From NCBI RefSeq assembly GCF_024397895.1, contig NZ_CP073346.1, forward strand, positions 248,001 to 312,000: DNA of 64,000 bases, written 5' to 3'. The notes below the pieces were generated by a model, which saw nothing but the letters and a program-made list of their open reading frames with translations, was not told the DNA's origin and made no database searches. This document shows, piece after piece, positions 32,795 through 40,954 of this stretch (positions are counted from its first letter, which is position 1; each line of letters starts with the position of its first letter). The stretch is from Pseudomonas benzenivorans (GTDB taxonomy: Bacteria > Pseudomonadota > Gammaproteobacteria > Pseudomonadales > Pseudomonadaceae). The position numbers were made by a program, and so were the translations under genes.

Positions 32795-34045
32795 TCAGGC
32801 CAACTGCGCCAGGCAGCGCTCGAAGATATCGAAGCCCTCGTCCAGCAATTCGCGCTCTGTGGTCAGGGGCGCCAGCAGGCGAATGATGTGCCGGTATTTG
32901 CCGCTGGGCATCAACAGCAGGCCCTGCTCGCGGGCGTTGCCCAGCAGGCTGGCCAGGCGCTCGCTGCCGGGCCCGCCCTCTGCACTGCGCAGTTCGATAC
33001 CGCGCATGGCGCCCACGCCGCTCAGGCGGCCGATGGCAGCCGCCCAGGGCGCCTGTTGCCAGCTGTGGTAGCGGGCGAGGATGGTACTTTCCTGCAGCTC
33101 GCCCCAGGTCGCCAGGTTGGCGTCGCTCATCGCCTCCAGGGTCGCCAGGGCGGCCGCGCAGGCGATGGGATTGCCCGAGTAGGTGCCGCCGAGGCCGCCC
33201 TTGGGCAGTGCATCCATCAGTTCACGGCGGCCGACCACCGCCGCCAGCGGCAGGCCGCCGGCCATGCTCTTGCCCAGCAGCAGCAGGTCCGGTTCGATGC
33301 CCAGGCGGCTGAAGGCGAAGCGCTGGCCGCTGCGGCCGAAGCCGGACTGGATCTCGTCGATGATCAGCAGGATGCCGTGGGCATCGCAGAAGCGCCGCAG
33401 GTCCTGGGCGAAGGCGGCATCCAGGGCCTGGAAGCCGCCCTCGCCCTGCACCGGTTCGACGATGAAGCAGGCCACCTCGGCGCGGTCGATCTCCACGCTG
33501 AACAACCGCTCCATGGCCGCCATGGCCTGCTCTCGGCTGACGCCGTTGTCGGCGCTGGGGTACGGCAGGTGGTACACCGGCCCCGGCAGCACGCCGACCT
33601 TCTGCTTGTAGGGCGCCACCTTGCCATTGAGGTTGAGGGTGGCCAGGGTGCGCCCGTGGAAGCCGCCGTCGAAGGCGATCACCGCGGTGCGCCCGGTGGC
33701 CGCGCGAACGACCTTCAGGGCGTTCTCCGCCGCCTCGGCGCCGCTGTTGGTGAGCATGCCGGACAGCGGGTAGCTGACCGGCACGAAGCGCGCCAGGGCC
33801 TCCATCAGCCGGCGGTAGCCTTCGTGGGGCACGGCATTGAAGGCCGAGTGGGTCAGCTTGCCGGCCTGCTCGCGAACCGCCTCGACGATCTGCGGGTGGC
33901 AGTGGCCAAGGTTGAGCACGCCGATGCCGCCGACGAAGTCGATATAGCGCTTGCCGGTGGCATCCCAGACCTCGGCGTTACGGCCGTGGCTGAGGCTGAT
34001 GGGGTGGACGATGCCCAGGGCATTGCTGATCGGCGCCTGGCTCAT
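32795..34045 (-). CDS. Class III aminotransferase (GabT-like; possible 2-aminoadipate aminotransferase)
   Basis: 416 residues from ATG 34045 (MSQAPISNALGIVHPISLSH), with GGGAG seven bases upstream; the proline-rich extension to 34123 is rejected. Fold-I PLP enzyme: SGAEAAENALKVVRAATGR, FDGGFHGRTLATL, VEPVQGEGGF, ILLIIDEIQSGFGRSG and the PLP lysine in LLLLGKSMAGGLPLAAV. General GabT family (omega-amino acid with 2-oxoglutarate). Between hglS on one side and amaB on the other, it most likely transaminates 2-aminoadipate to 2-oxoadipate (inference); a phospholyase role with the APH-M23 kinase is an alternative. Confidence 0.82.
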   Translation of the reverse strand: MSQAPISNALGIVHPISLSHGRNAEVWDATGKRYIDFVGGIGVLNLGHCHPQIVEAVREQAGKLTHSAFNAVPHEGYRRLMEALARFVPVSYPLSGMLTNSGAEAAENALKVVRAATGRTAVIAFDGGFHGRTLATLNLNGKVAPYKQKVGVLPGPVYHLPYPSADNGVSREQAMAAMERLFSVEIDRAEVACFIVEPVQGEGGFQALDAAFAQDLRRFCDAHGILLIIDEIQSGFGRSGQRFAFSRLGIEPDLLLLGKSMAGGLPLAAVVGRRELMDALPKGGLGGTYSGNPIACAAALATLEAMSDANLATWGELQESTILARYHSWQQAPWAAAIGRLSGVGAMRGIELRSAEGGPGSERLASLLGNAREQGLLLMPSGKYRHIIRLLAPLTTERELLDEGFDIFERCLAQLA

Positions 34046-34254
34046 GGGCGGGCTCCCGCGGCGCGGTCGAGGTGGTCGAACGTTGGGCGCTGGCAAGGGT
34101 TCTGGCGGGCAGGCATGGGGCATCCTCTAGGCCGGTTTGACGGGCCACTATGAAAGCGAGAGAGGAAGCCGCCCGACAAACGAAAAAAAACGCGCCTGTT
34201 ATTCCTTTTTTTCCGCATCAGGCCGCGCTCGTCCGAGCGCCCGCCCGGTAGCGC

Positions 34255-35166
34255 TCAGCGACCGGCGTCGCCGTGCTCGCGGCGCACCTGCTCCTCGATC
34301 CAGCGCACGAAGGCGCGGATCTTCGGCACTTCGGCGGCGTGCTCGGCGTAGGCGAGAAAGTGCCGGCCGCTGCTGGCCAGGGGGTGGTCCCAGGGAATCA
34401 CCAGCTTGCCCTCGGCCAGTTCGTCCTCCACCAGAAAGCGCGGCACCAGCGCCACCCCGCAGCCGGACTGAGCGGCGCGGATGCACATGTAGAAGGTCTC
34501 GAACCGCGGGCCGTGATAGCTGTGCTCGGTCTGCAGGTCCTGGGCCTGGAACCACTCGTGCCAGGCCTCGGGGCGCGAGGCGCACTGCAGCAGCACCCGT
34601 TCGCTCAGCTGCAGGGCACTGTCCAGCGGCGTGGCCGGGAGGATGTCCGGGGCGCACACCGGCACCATCTGCTCGCCGAACAGCTCGATGCACTCGGCCC
34701 CCGGCCAGGTGCCCTGGCCGAAGAAGAACACCACGTCGGCCCGCGCCTGGACCAGGTCGAAGGGTTCCAGTTCGTTGCGGATATCCAGGTGGATGTTCGG
34801 GTTGGCGGCGCCGAAACCCTTGAGATGGGGGATCAGCCAGCGCGCGCCGAAGGTCGGCTGGGTGGCCACCTTGAGCACCTCGGTCTCGCCGCCGTAGGAG
34901 AGGATGTAGTGGGTGGACATCTCCACCTGCTTGAGGATCTTGTTCACCTCGGTCAGGTACAGCGAGCCGGCCGGGGTCAGCTGCAAGCGCCGGCGGATGC
35001 GGCGGAACAGCAGGTGCTGGAGCATCTCCTCGAGCTGCGCAACCTGCTTGCTCACCGCGCTCTGGGTCAGGAACAGCTCCTCGGCCGCGCGGGTGAAGCT
35101 CAGGTGGCGCGCCACCGCCTCGAAGCACTGCAGGGCGGCCATGGACGGCATCAGGCGTTTGGACAT
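34255..35166 (-). CDS. LysR family transcriptional regulator
   Basis: 303 residues. N-terminal winged HTH: SMAALQCFEAVARHLSFTRA, AEELFLTQSAVSKQVAQLEE; C-terminal periplasmic-binding-like effector domain (EVLKVATQPTFGARWLIPHL onward). Resembles GcvA/AmpR-type LysR proteins. Divergent from amaB with 156 bp between the starts, the classic arrangement for a LysR activator of the divergent gene; effector probably a lysine catabolite (inference). Confidence 0.9.
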   Translation of the reverse strand: MSKRLMPSMAALQCFEAVARHLSFTRAAEELFLTQSAVSKQVAQLEEMLQHLLFRRIRRRLQLTPAGSLYLTEVNKILKQVEMSTHYILSYGGETEVLKVATQPTFGARWLIPHLKGFGAANPNIHLDIRNELEPFDLVQARADVVFFFGQGTWPGAECIELFGEQMVPVCAPDILPATPLDSALQLSERVLLQCASRPEAWHEWFQAQDLQTEHSYHGPRFETFYMCIRAAQSGCGVALVPRFLVEDELAEGKLVIPWDHPLASSGRHFLAYAEHAAEVPKIRAFVRWIEEQVRREHGDAGR

Positions 35167-35322
35167 GGGGATATCTCGCGAAGGCGTGGGGCGGCGAACA
35201 GGGACGAACGATGAATCCTAGGAATGACATGGCGAATAATGCTCGCTTGCTGCCCTCCAGGCGGAGGATTAATACTGACCCCGAGCATAATTTTCAACCA
35301 CGACCCAATACAGGAGAGAGCC

Positions 35323-36813
35323 ATGGTTGACGGACTTCTGAGCCGCCTCGGGGTTAGCGCCCAAGCAGTGGAGAATGGCAACTACCCGGTGTACACCCCG
35401 ATCGACGGCAGCCAGATCGCTTCGGTCAGCCTGGAAGATCGCGCCGCCGTGCAGGCCAAGATCGCCCGCGCCGAGCAGGCCTTCCTGGCCTGGCGCAGCG
35501 TGCCGGCGCCGCGCCGTGGCGAGCTGATTCGCCTGTTCGGCGAGGTGCTGCGCACGCACAAGGCCGACCTCGGCGAGCTGGTGTCCTGGGAGGCCGGCAA
35601 GATCACCCAGGAAGGCCTGGGCGAAGTGCAGGAGATGATCGACATCTGCGACTTCGCCGTCGGCCTGTCGCGCCAGCTGTACGGCCTGACCATCGCCTCC
35701 GAGCGTCCGGGCCACCACATGCGCGAGACCTGGCAGCCGCTCGGCGTGGTCGGCGTGATCAGCGCCTTCAACTTCCCGGTGGCGGTCTGGGCCTGGAACA
35801 CCACCCTGGCCCTGGTCTGCGGCGATGCCGTGCTGTGGAAGCCGTCGGAGAAGACCCCGCTGACCGCCCTGGCCTGCCAGGCGCTGTTCGAGCAGGCGCT
35901 GGCCGCCTTCGGCGACGCCCCCGAGGGTCTCAGCCAGCTGATCATCGGCGACCGCGAAGCCGGCGACGCCCTGGTGGAAGACCCGCGCGTGGCGCTGATC
36001 AGCGCCACCGGCAGCACCCGCATGGGCCGCGAAGTGGCGCCCAAGGTGGCCGCGCGCTTCGCCCGCAGCATCCTCGAACTGGGCGGCAACAACGCCATGA
36101 TCCTGGCCCCCAGTGCCGATCTGGACATGGCCGTGCGGGCCATCCTGTTCGGCGCCGTAGGCACCGCCGGCCAGCGCTGCACCACCCTGCGCCGGCTGAT
36201 CGCCCACGAATCGGTCAGGGACGAGATCGTCGCGCGCCTCAAGGTCGCCTACAGCAAGGTGCGCATCGGCCACCCGCTGCAGGGCAACCTGGTCGGCCCG
36301 CTGATCGACAAGCACAGCTTCGAGGCCATGCAGGCGGCCCTGGACAAGGCCCGCGCCGAGGGCGGCCAGGTGTTCGGCGGCGAGCGCCAGCTGGCCGAGC
36401 AGTTCCCGAACGCCTACTACGTCAGCCCGGCCATCGTCGAGATGCCGGCGCAGAGCGAGGTGGTGCGCCACGAGACCTTCGCGCCGATCCTCTACGTGAT
36501 GAGCTACAGCCACTTCGACCAGGCCCTGCGCCTGAACAACGAGGTGCCCCAGGGCCTGTCGTCGTGCATCTTCACCACCGACATGCGCGAGGCCGAGCAG
36601 TTCCAGAGCGCCGCCGGCAGCGACTGCGGCATCGCCAACGTCAACATCGGCACCAGCGGAGCGGAAATCGGCGGCGCCTTCGGCGGCGAGAAGGAGACCG
36701 GCGGCGGCCGCGAGTCCGGCTCCGATGCGTGGAAGGCTTACATGCGCCGGCAGACCAACACGGTCAACTACTCCCGCGAGCTGCCGCTGGCCCAGGGCAT
36801 CGTGTTCGACTGA
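35323..36813 (+). CDS. amaB: L-2-aminoadipate semialdehyde / piperideine-6-carboxylate dehydrogenase (AmaB)
   Basis: 496 residues from ATG 35323 with ACAGGAGAGAGCC upstream. ALDH7-type aldehyde dehydrogenase: VGVISAFNFPVAVWAWNTTL, the cofactor loop ATGSTRMGREVAPKVA, catalytic Glu in ILELGGNNAMIL and Cys in GTAGQRCTTLRRL, and the C-terminal IGGAFGGEKETGGGRESGSD. The length and the start MVDGLLSRLGV match AmaB/Pcd of Pseudomonas lysine catabolism, which oxidises 2-aminoadipate semialdehyde (piperideine-6-carboxylate) to 2-aminoadipate. Controlled most likely by the divergent LysR protein. Confidence 0.92.
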   Translation: MVDGLLSRLGVSAQAVENGNYPVYTPIDGSQIASVSLEDRAAVQAKIARAEQAFLAWRSVPAPRRGELIRLFGEVLRTHKADLGELVSWEAGKITQEGLGEVQEMIDICDFAVGLSRQLYGLTIASERPGHHMRETWQPLGVVGVISAFNFPVAVWAWNTTLALVCGDAVLWKPSEKTPLTALACQALFEQALAAFGDAPEGLSQLIIGDREAGDALVEDPRVALISATGSTRMGREVAPKVAARFARSILELGGNNAMILAPSADLDMAVRAILFGAVGTAGQRCTTLRRLIAHESVRDEIVARLKVAYSKVRIGHPLQGNLVGPLIDKHSFEAMQAALDKARAEGGQVFGGERQLAEQFPNAYYVSPAIVEMPAQSEVVRHETFAPILYVMSYSHFDQALRLNNEVPQGLSSCIFTTDMREAEQFQSAAGSDCGIANVNIGTSGAEIGGAFGGEKETGGGRESGSDAWKAYMRRQTNTVNYSRELPLAQGIVFD

Positions 36814-36832
36814 CCCGGGCCTGGCCTGAACG

Positions 36833-36867
36833 AAAAAGCCCCGAGGCCAAAGGACTCGGGGCTTTTT
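36833..36867 (+). terminator. Rho-independent terminator after amaB
   Basis: Stem AAAAAGCCCCGAG / CTCGGGGCTTTTT with a nine-base loop, 20 bases after the amaB stop; the A and T tracts make it usable in both directions. Confidence 0.9.
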
Positions 36868-36879
36868 CATGCGCGGTAC

Positions 36880-36985
36880 CCAGGCAGGGTGCGCCCTGCG
36901 CACCAAACATCCAGCAACGGGTACCGTGCTGGTGTGCACGGCACACCCTACCCTTATCGGCGGTGAGCGCGGCCTGGGCGGCCCC
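36880..36985. repeat. Imperfect inverted GGTACC/GTGCACC-type intergenic repeat
   Basis: Between amaB and dnaQ: GCGGTACCCAGGCAGGGTGC ... GGTACCGTGCTGGTGTGCAC ... GGCACACCCTACCC can fold into a long imperfect hairpin, in the style of the GGGTGCGCC-type intergenic repeats of pseudomonads. Family not assigned. Confidence 0.35.
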
Positions 36986-36992
36986 ACCCGCC

Positions 36993-37760
36993 CTACTGCT
37001 CGGCTGGCGCCTGCTCCAGTTGCACCCACAGGGGGGGCGCGCCGGCCGACTTCTCGATCACCGCCATCCGCGCGGCATGCTCAGCCAGCTCCGCCTCGCT
37101 GGCGCGGATCACCACCGTGCGTGCGCGCTCGGCGGGCAGGCGGCGGATCGGCGTGGGCTGCTGGCGACCGCTGCTGTCCCCCTCGGAGCCGTCGCCGGCC
37201 AGGGACAGGTTGGTCTGCCCGCCGGTCATCGCCAGGTAGACGTCGGCGAGGATCTCGGCGTCGAGCAAGGCGCCGTGCAGGTCACGGCCGGAGTTGTCGA
37301 CGTCGTAACGCTTGCACAGCGCGTCGAGGTTGTTGCGTTGGCCCGGGTGGCGCTCGCGGGCCATCAACAGGGTATCGAGGATTGAGCAGTGCTCTGTGAG
37401 ATCGGCGCGCTCCTGCTGACCCAGCAGGGCGAACTCGTTGTTGATGAAGCCCACGTCGAACGCCGCGTTGTGGATGATCAGCTGGGCGCCCTTGATGAAC
37501 TCGAAGAACTCCTCGGCCACATCCTTGAAACGGGGTTTGTCCTGCAGGAACTCGTTGGTGATGCCGTGGACCGCGATGGCGCCCTCGTCGATCTCGCGAT
37601 CGGGCTGCAGGTAAACGTGAAAATGCCGCCCGGTCAGGCGCCGGCCGACCATTTCGACACAGCCGATCTCGATGATCCGGTGACCATCGGTGACCGGCAT
37701 GCCGGTGGTTTCGGTGTCCAGAACTACCACCCTGTCAGCAGCTTGTTTGTAAACCGTCAT
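36993..37760 (-). CDS. dnaQ: DNA polymerase III epsilon subunit (3'-5' exonuclease)
   Basis: 255 residues; start MTVYKQAADRVVVLDTETTG (ATG 37760) with GGGGAAAAG upstream, preferred over the extension to 37787. DEDDh exonuclease motifs: VVLDTETTGM (Exo I), IHNAAFDVGFINNEF (Exo II), HGALLDAEILADVYLAM (Exo III). C-terminal region includes the segment that joins the alpha subunit. In related genomes rnhA lies directly upstream; here the genomic island begins instead, so the normal upstream partner and promoter have been displaced. Confidence 0.95.
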   Translation of the reverse strand: MTVYKQAADRVVVLDTETTGMPVTDGHRIIEIGCVEMVGRRLTGRHFHVYLQPDREIDEGAIAVHGITNEFLQDKPRFKDVAEEFFEFIKGAQLIIHNAAFDVGFINNEFALLGQQERADLTEHCSILDTLLMARERHPGQRNNLDALCKRYDVDNSGRDLHGALLDAEILADVYLAMTGGQTNLSLAGDGSEGDSSGRQQPTPIRRLPAERARTVVIRASEAELAEHAARMAVIEKSAGAPPLWVQLEQAPAEQ

Positions 37761-38040
37761 TGCTTTTCCCCTGTAAACGCGCGCCAAATCTTAACACGCC
37801 GGGCGAAAACCATCGCAACGACCAATGACCAGGTGTAAATGGCACCGAGCATTCTCTTCAAGCGCGCCAAAAAGTAATCATGCTTTATGAGGGCGGCGGG
37901 TTAGCACGGGTGTAGCCACAGCGGAACTTTCGAAAAAAATGAGTTTGCAAGTCCTTATAGAAGCGGATCTTATTCCGCACTATTAAAAATCGTTAAGAAG
38001 TAGCAGAATCGGAAAATACATTCACTGAAATTTACTTCCC
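37761..38040. other. Junction between dnaQ and the genomic island
   Basis: 280 bp with no gene. GC content drops clearly from about 37860 (GGAACTTTCGAAAAAAATGAG ... AAATCGTTAAGAAG). The island's left attachment site should lie here but no repeat partner is visible in the window. It must also supply a promoter for dnaQ. Confidence 0.45.
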
Positions 38041-39042
38041 CTACTCTTCTCGAAAAACGCTTTTCCAACCATAATTTCGCGACCACGCGAAGCTTTTAAA
38101 CTGCTTAATCACCTTGAGTGGTATCCAAGAAAGCTTCCTGTCTGGCTCAGTGGGCAGCGACATGGCTAGCGGTACATCTAAGCCGAAGTCCCCACTCAAC
38201 AAACGGTACATATTCCTGACCCGGCTTTCCCACTGGAGTACTTTGGACTGCCCCTTGATATTGAAGACCAGTTTGTTCAGTGCACCTGCAAGCTCTAAAT
38301 ACTGGATTGGGGTGATCGCTATTTGATGATAACGGGGTAGACCCAGTGGCAGGACCCTGCCGATAAAGTGCTGTAATAAAGGCAGGGCCACCCTCAGAGC
38401 ATGAAGTTCCAAAGCCATCATCAGCAGCACATTGTGCAAACTATCTCCAATCTCTTTGGCGTTACTGCATTTCTTTGCCGCTGCTTCTCTTAGAAGCCAG
38501 GTCAGGCAAGCCAACACTTCCAGATCTGCACGAAGCTCAAGCTTTCTGAGTAAGAACCGATTAACAGGCACCCGTTCCACATAGCTATTTATGCCTATCG
38601 GCTTTCTCTTAAACAGAACGACTTGCAGTTCTGCGGACAATAATTGCAGGAACGCCTCCCCTTCCATAACTTCTTTATTTTCGAAATCCAGCACATCCCA
38701 GAGCGGATGATTAAAAATACGCATCGAGCCTGGCGCATTCTTTTCCACTTTTGCCAAGGTAGTCTGCCTTAGCCGGCCGCCATCACGATAACGACCCCAT
38801 TTGTTGGAGCTGTGTTTTTTACGACCGTCTTCATTCCATGTGACTGCATCTGGCTCAAGGCATCTCTCCATCTGAGATGGTCCAGACAGTGAAAAACGTT
38901 GCTTCAGCGATTCATACCAGTAGCGTGTGCGTAGGCTTTCCAACGATTCCTGGCAGCACGCGTAATCGGCTGCAAAATAATTTCCGCGCAAAAATGACTC
39001 AAAATCCGCGCAAATTAAGTTAATTCTCTCAATATCAGTCAC
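38041..39042 (-). CDS. Hypothetical protein (333 aa) at the island's recombination end
   Basis: GTG start at 39042 with GGAGAGGCATAA upstream. Mostly helical, no signal peptide or clear membrane span; motifs visible are RYWYESLKQRFSLSGPSQME, WGRYRDGGRLRQTTLAKVEK and WVLREAAAKK-like helices near residue 180. I recognise no domain. It lies divergent from the recombinase operon and nearest dnaQ, a position often kept by an island's own regulatory or replication-adjacent gene, but nothing in the sequence proves such a role. Base composition is lower in GC than dnaQ. Confidence 0.6.
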   Translation of the reverse strand: MTDIERINLICADFESFLRGNYFAADYACCQESLESLRTRYWYESLKQRFSLSGPSQMERCLEPDAVTWNEDGRKKHSSNKWGRYRDGGRLRQTTLAKVEKNAPGSMRIFNHPLWDVLDFENKEVMEGEAFLQLLSAELQVVLFKRKPIGINSYVERVPVNRFLLRKLELRADLEVLACLTWLLREAAAKKCSNAKEIGDSLHNVLLMMALELHALRVALPLLQHFIGRVLPLGLPRYHQIAITPIQYLELAGALNKLVFNIKGQSKVLQWESRVRNMYRLLSGDFGLDVPLAMSLPTEPDRKLSWIPLKVIKQFKSFAWSRNYGWKSVFREE

Positions 39043-39145
39043 TTATGCCTCTCCAAAATCCTTACAGGAAGTAGCAGTGAGCTCCAACACTACTCTCGAT
39101 AAATTGGGGAGTCACCTCTAACTTAGTGTGCAACTAGACGACACG

Positions 39146-39439
39146 ATGAGCATCATGCCCAAACAGAACGATCTTCTCGCCCTATCAACAGATCTGGAGC
39201 GCCAGTTAACCGCCCGTTACGGGACGATGCTAGGCAGTGGGGATTTGTGGCGAGAAATTGGTTATCGCTCACCGAATGCATTCCGCCAAGCATTGCTCAG
39301 GGGAACTCTGGATCTGCCTGTGTTTGCCGTAGAGGGCCGTCGTGGCCGATTTGCATTAGTCAGGGATGTGGCTGCCTGGATCGCTAGGAAAAGCCTGAAC
39401 GTGCCGGGAATTGAGCGCACTGAGAGCCAATCAGAGTGA
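39146..39439 (+). CDS. Small HTH-like protein (97 aa)
   Basis: ATG 39146 (MSIMPKQNDLLALSTDLERQ). The part GSGDLWREIGYRSPNAFRQA followed by LPVFAVEGRRGRFALVRDVAAWIA looks like a small winged-HTH or MerR/AlpA-type DNA-binding domain: a recognition-helix-like segment, then a wing with GRRGRF. It lies between the 333-aa gene and the recombinase operon and may regulate or assist excision (inference). Confidence 0.6.
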   Translation: MSIMPKQNDLLALSTDLERQLTARYGTMLGSGDLWREIGYRSPNAFRQALLRGTLDLPVFAVEGRRGRFALVRDVAAWIARKSLNVPGIERTESQSE

Positions 39440-39742
39440 GAAAGCACTCATGACCACAGTAACCGAGGAGGAATAAATATGAGTCGTACCTAATAACCGT
39501 TTTGCAAGCAGGTACTGGAGATGCAAAAAGCCCCGGGGTTCGGAGCCCGGGGCTTCTGCGGAAATGTCAGTTGTGGCAACCCCTGACCTCTGCATTCTGT
39601 ATTTCTCGCCAGTTGGCGTCAAGCCGACTGCCTGCCTTTTCATTTCAACGATGCAAGCGATCATGACAGGCGAGGTCTCTCTTCGCCCGTTGGGTTGGCC
39701 ATGCTTTGTTTGGCATATTGAATTAGTGGGGCACAGGATTTC
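39440..39742. other. Upstream region of the recombinase operon with a perfect hairpin
   Basis: 303 bp, no gene. It contains a 10-bp palindrome AAGCCCCGGG (39528-39537) / CCCGGGGCTT (39546-39555) with loop GTTCGGAG. On the minus strand the stem is followed by TTTTTG, so it could be a leftward terminator, yet no leftward gene precedes it; it may shield the operon or be part of a recombination site. Confidence 0.5.
39528..39555 (-). terminator. Perfect hairpin, terminator-like on the minus strand
   Basis: Ten-bp stem AAGCCCCGGG / CCCGGGGCTT, loop of eight, followed on the minus strand by TTTTTG. Lies alone upstream of the recombinase operon; see the intergenic entry. Confidence 0.55.
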
Positions 39743-40954
39743 ATGAAGTACACAATCAAAACTTTCATTACTAGCAGCGGCGAACGTTTATCTCAGCTCT
39801 ATAAGACTGAAGAACCCGACCTCCCCCTGTTCTACCCAACCGCCTACATTGCTCGCACGGTCCGACCATCCGCTACGCACGAGACTCAGAAAGTCTACCT
39901 CGCAGTAATCAGGCGAGTCTGCGAGTGGGAGTCCAGTAGGAATATCGACCTGGCCTTGTCCTTTCGCAGCCGCAAGTTTCTTACTGCTGCACAGGTTGAT
40001 GATCTGGCGAACTATCTGCGTGCAAGCAAGCTGGGGGGCAAGGGGGCAGTCATTAGTAGTCCCAAATACAACACCTATGTCACCTATACAGCAGGCTATC
40101 TCCGCTGGCTGGCGCAGGAGCTCATCACTGATGCCAACACACCCGAAATTCGGGAAGCACTTGCTGCACAAGACACTATGTTGCTGAGGAAAAAGCGGCG
40201 AAAGGCCGGATCAAGTTCCGCACGCGATCAACGTGTCGTTTCGGCGAGGTTATCTACCGACGCTCGCAACCAACTGCTGGACTTGTTCCATCAGCCCTTT
40301 GAGGGCCTTCGGAAGCCACAGGATTTTGGACCGAGATTGCGCAATATCGTGATGCTGCGTGTTCTTTACGAAACTGGCATGCGGGCCGGCGAGCTACTCA
40401 GCCTGAAACTCAGGAACATCATCGAAGCCGGCGGCGGTGACAGCGCCTATCTGGACATCGAGCGCAACCATCATGACGCGATCGATACCCGCCTGCATCA
40501 ACCGGTCGCCAAAACGCTGGGACGTAAGGTTCCGATATCGGAACACCTTGAGGAGCAACTGCGGAACTACCGAGACAACTGGCGAGCAGATATTCCAATG
40601 GCCGGATTCTCCGATGAGAACTTCATTTTCATCGTCCATCGTGGAGGACGGAGCCAAGGTCGAGCTCTTCCCATAACGGCATTTGGTAGCGGGCTTGCCA
40701 ACCTCAGGCAATCCTTTTGCGCCCTATCGCAAGTACGCCCTCACCTGCTGCGACACGACTGGAATTATCGCTTCTCGATAATTGCAGATCGAGAAGACAT
40801 GTCCTTTGAGGACGAGTGCACGCTAAGGGAACAACTGATGGGCTGGGTGCCAGGCTCACCTATGTCAAGACGCTACAACCTACGACATATTGAAGAAAAA
40901 TCGCAGGAAATCGGCCGAAAAATTGCTACCGATACAGCGAGGATCACGAAATGA
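39743..40954 (+). CDS. Tyrosine recombinase A of the trio (GinA-like)
   Basis: 403 residues, ATG 39743. N-terminal SAM-like core-binding region (residues about 30-140), catalytic domain from about 170: Arg in LYETGMRAGELLSLKLRN, HxxR in PHLLRHDWNYRFS, and the likely nucleophile Tyr in PMSRRYNLRHIEEKS near the C terminus. First gene of a tightly packed operon; overlaps the next by ATGA. Trio proteins are thought to act together in site-specific integration and excision of the island. Confidence 0.82.
   Translation: MKYTIKTFITSSGERLSQLYKTEEPDLPLFYPTAYIARTVRPSATHETQKVYLAVIRRVCEWESSRNIDLALSFRSRKFLTAAQVDDLANYLRASKLGGKGAVISSPKYNTYVTYTAGYLRWLAQELITDANTPEIREALAAQDTMLLRKKRRKAGSSSARDQRVVSARLSTDARNQLLDLFHQPFEGLRKPQDFGPRLRNIVMLRVLYETGMRAGELLSLKLRNIIEAGGGDSAYLDIERNHHDAIDTRLHQPVAKTLGRKVPISEHLEEQLRNYRDNWRADIPMAGFSDENFIFIVHRGGRSQGRALPITAFGSGLANLRQSFCALSQVRPHLLRHDWNYRFSIIADREDMSFEDECTLREQLMGWVPGSPMSRRYNLRHIEEKSQEIGRKIATDTARITK

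Noticed and set aside
32678..34153. 491-residue plus-strand open frame
   Set aside because: Antisense of the class III aminotransferase gene; no motif of its own.
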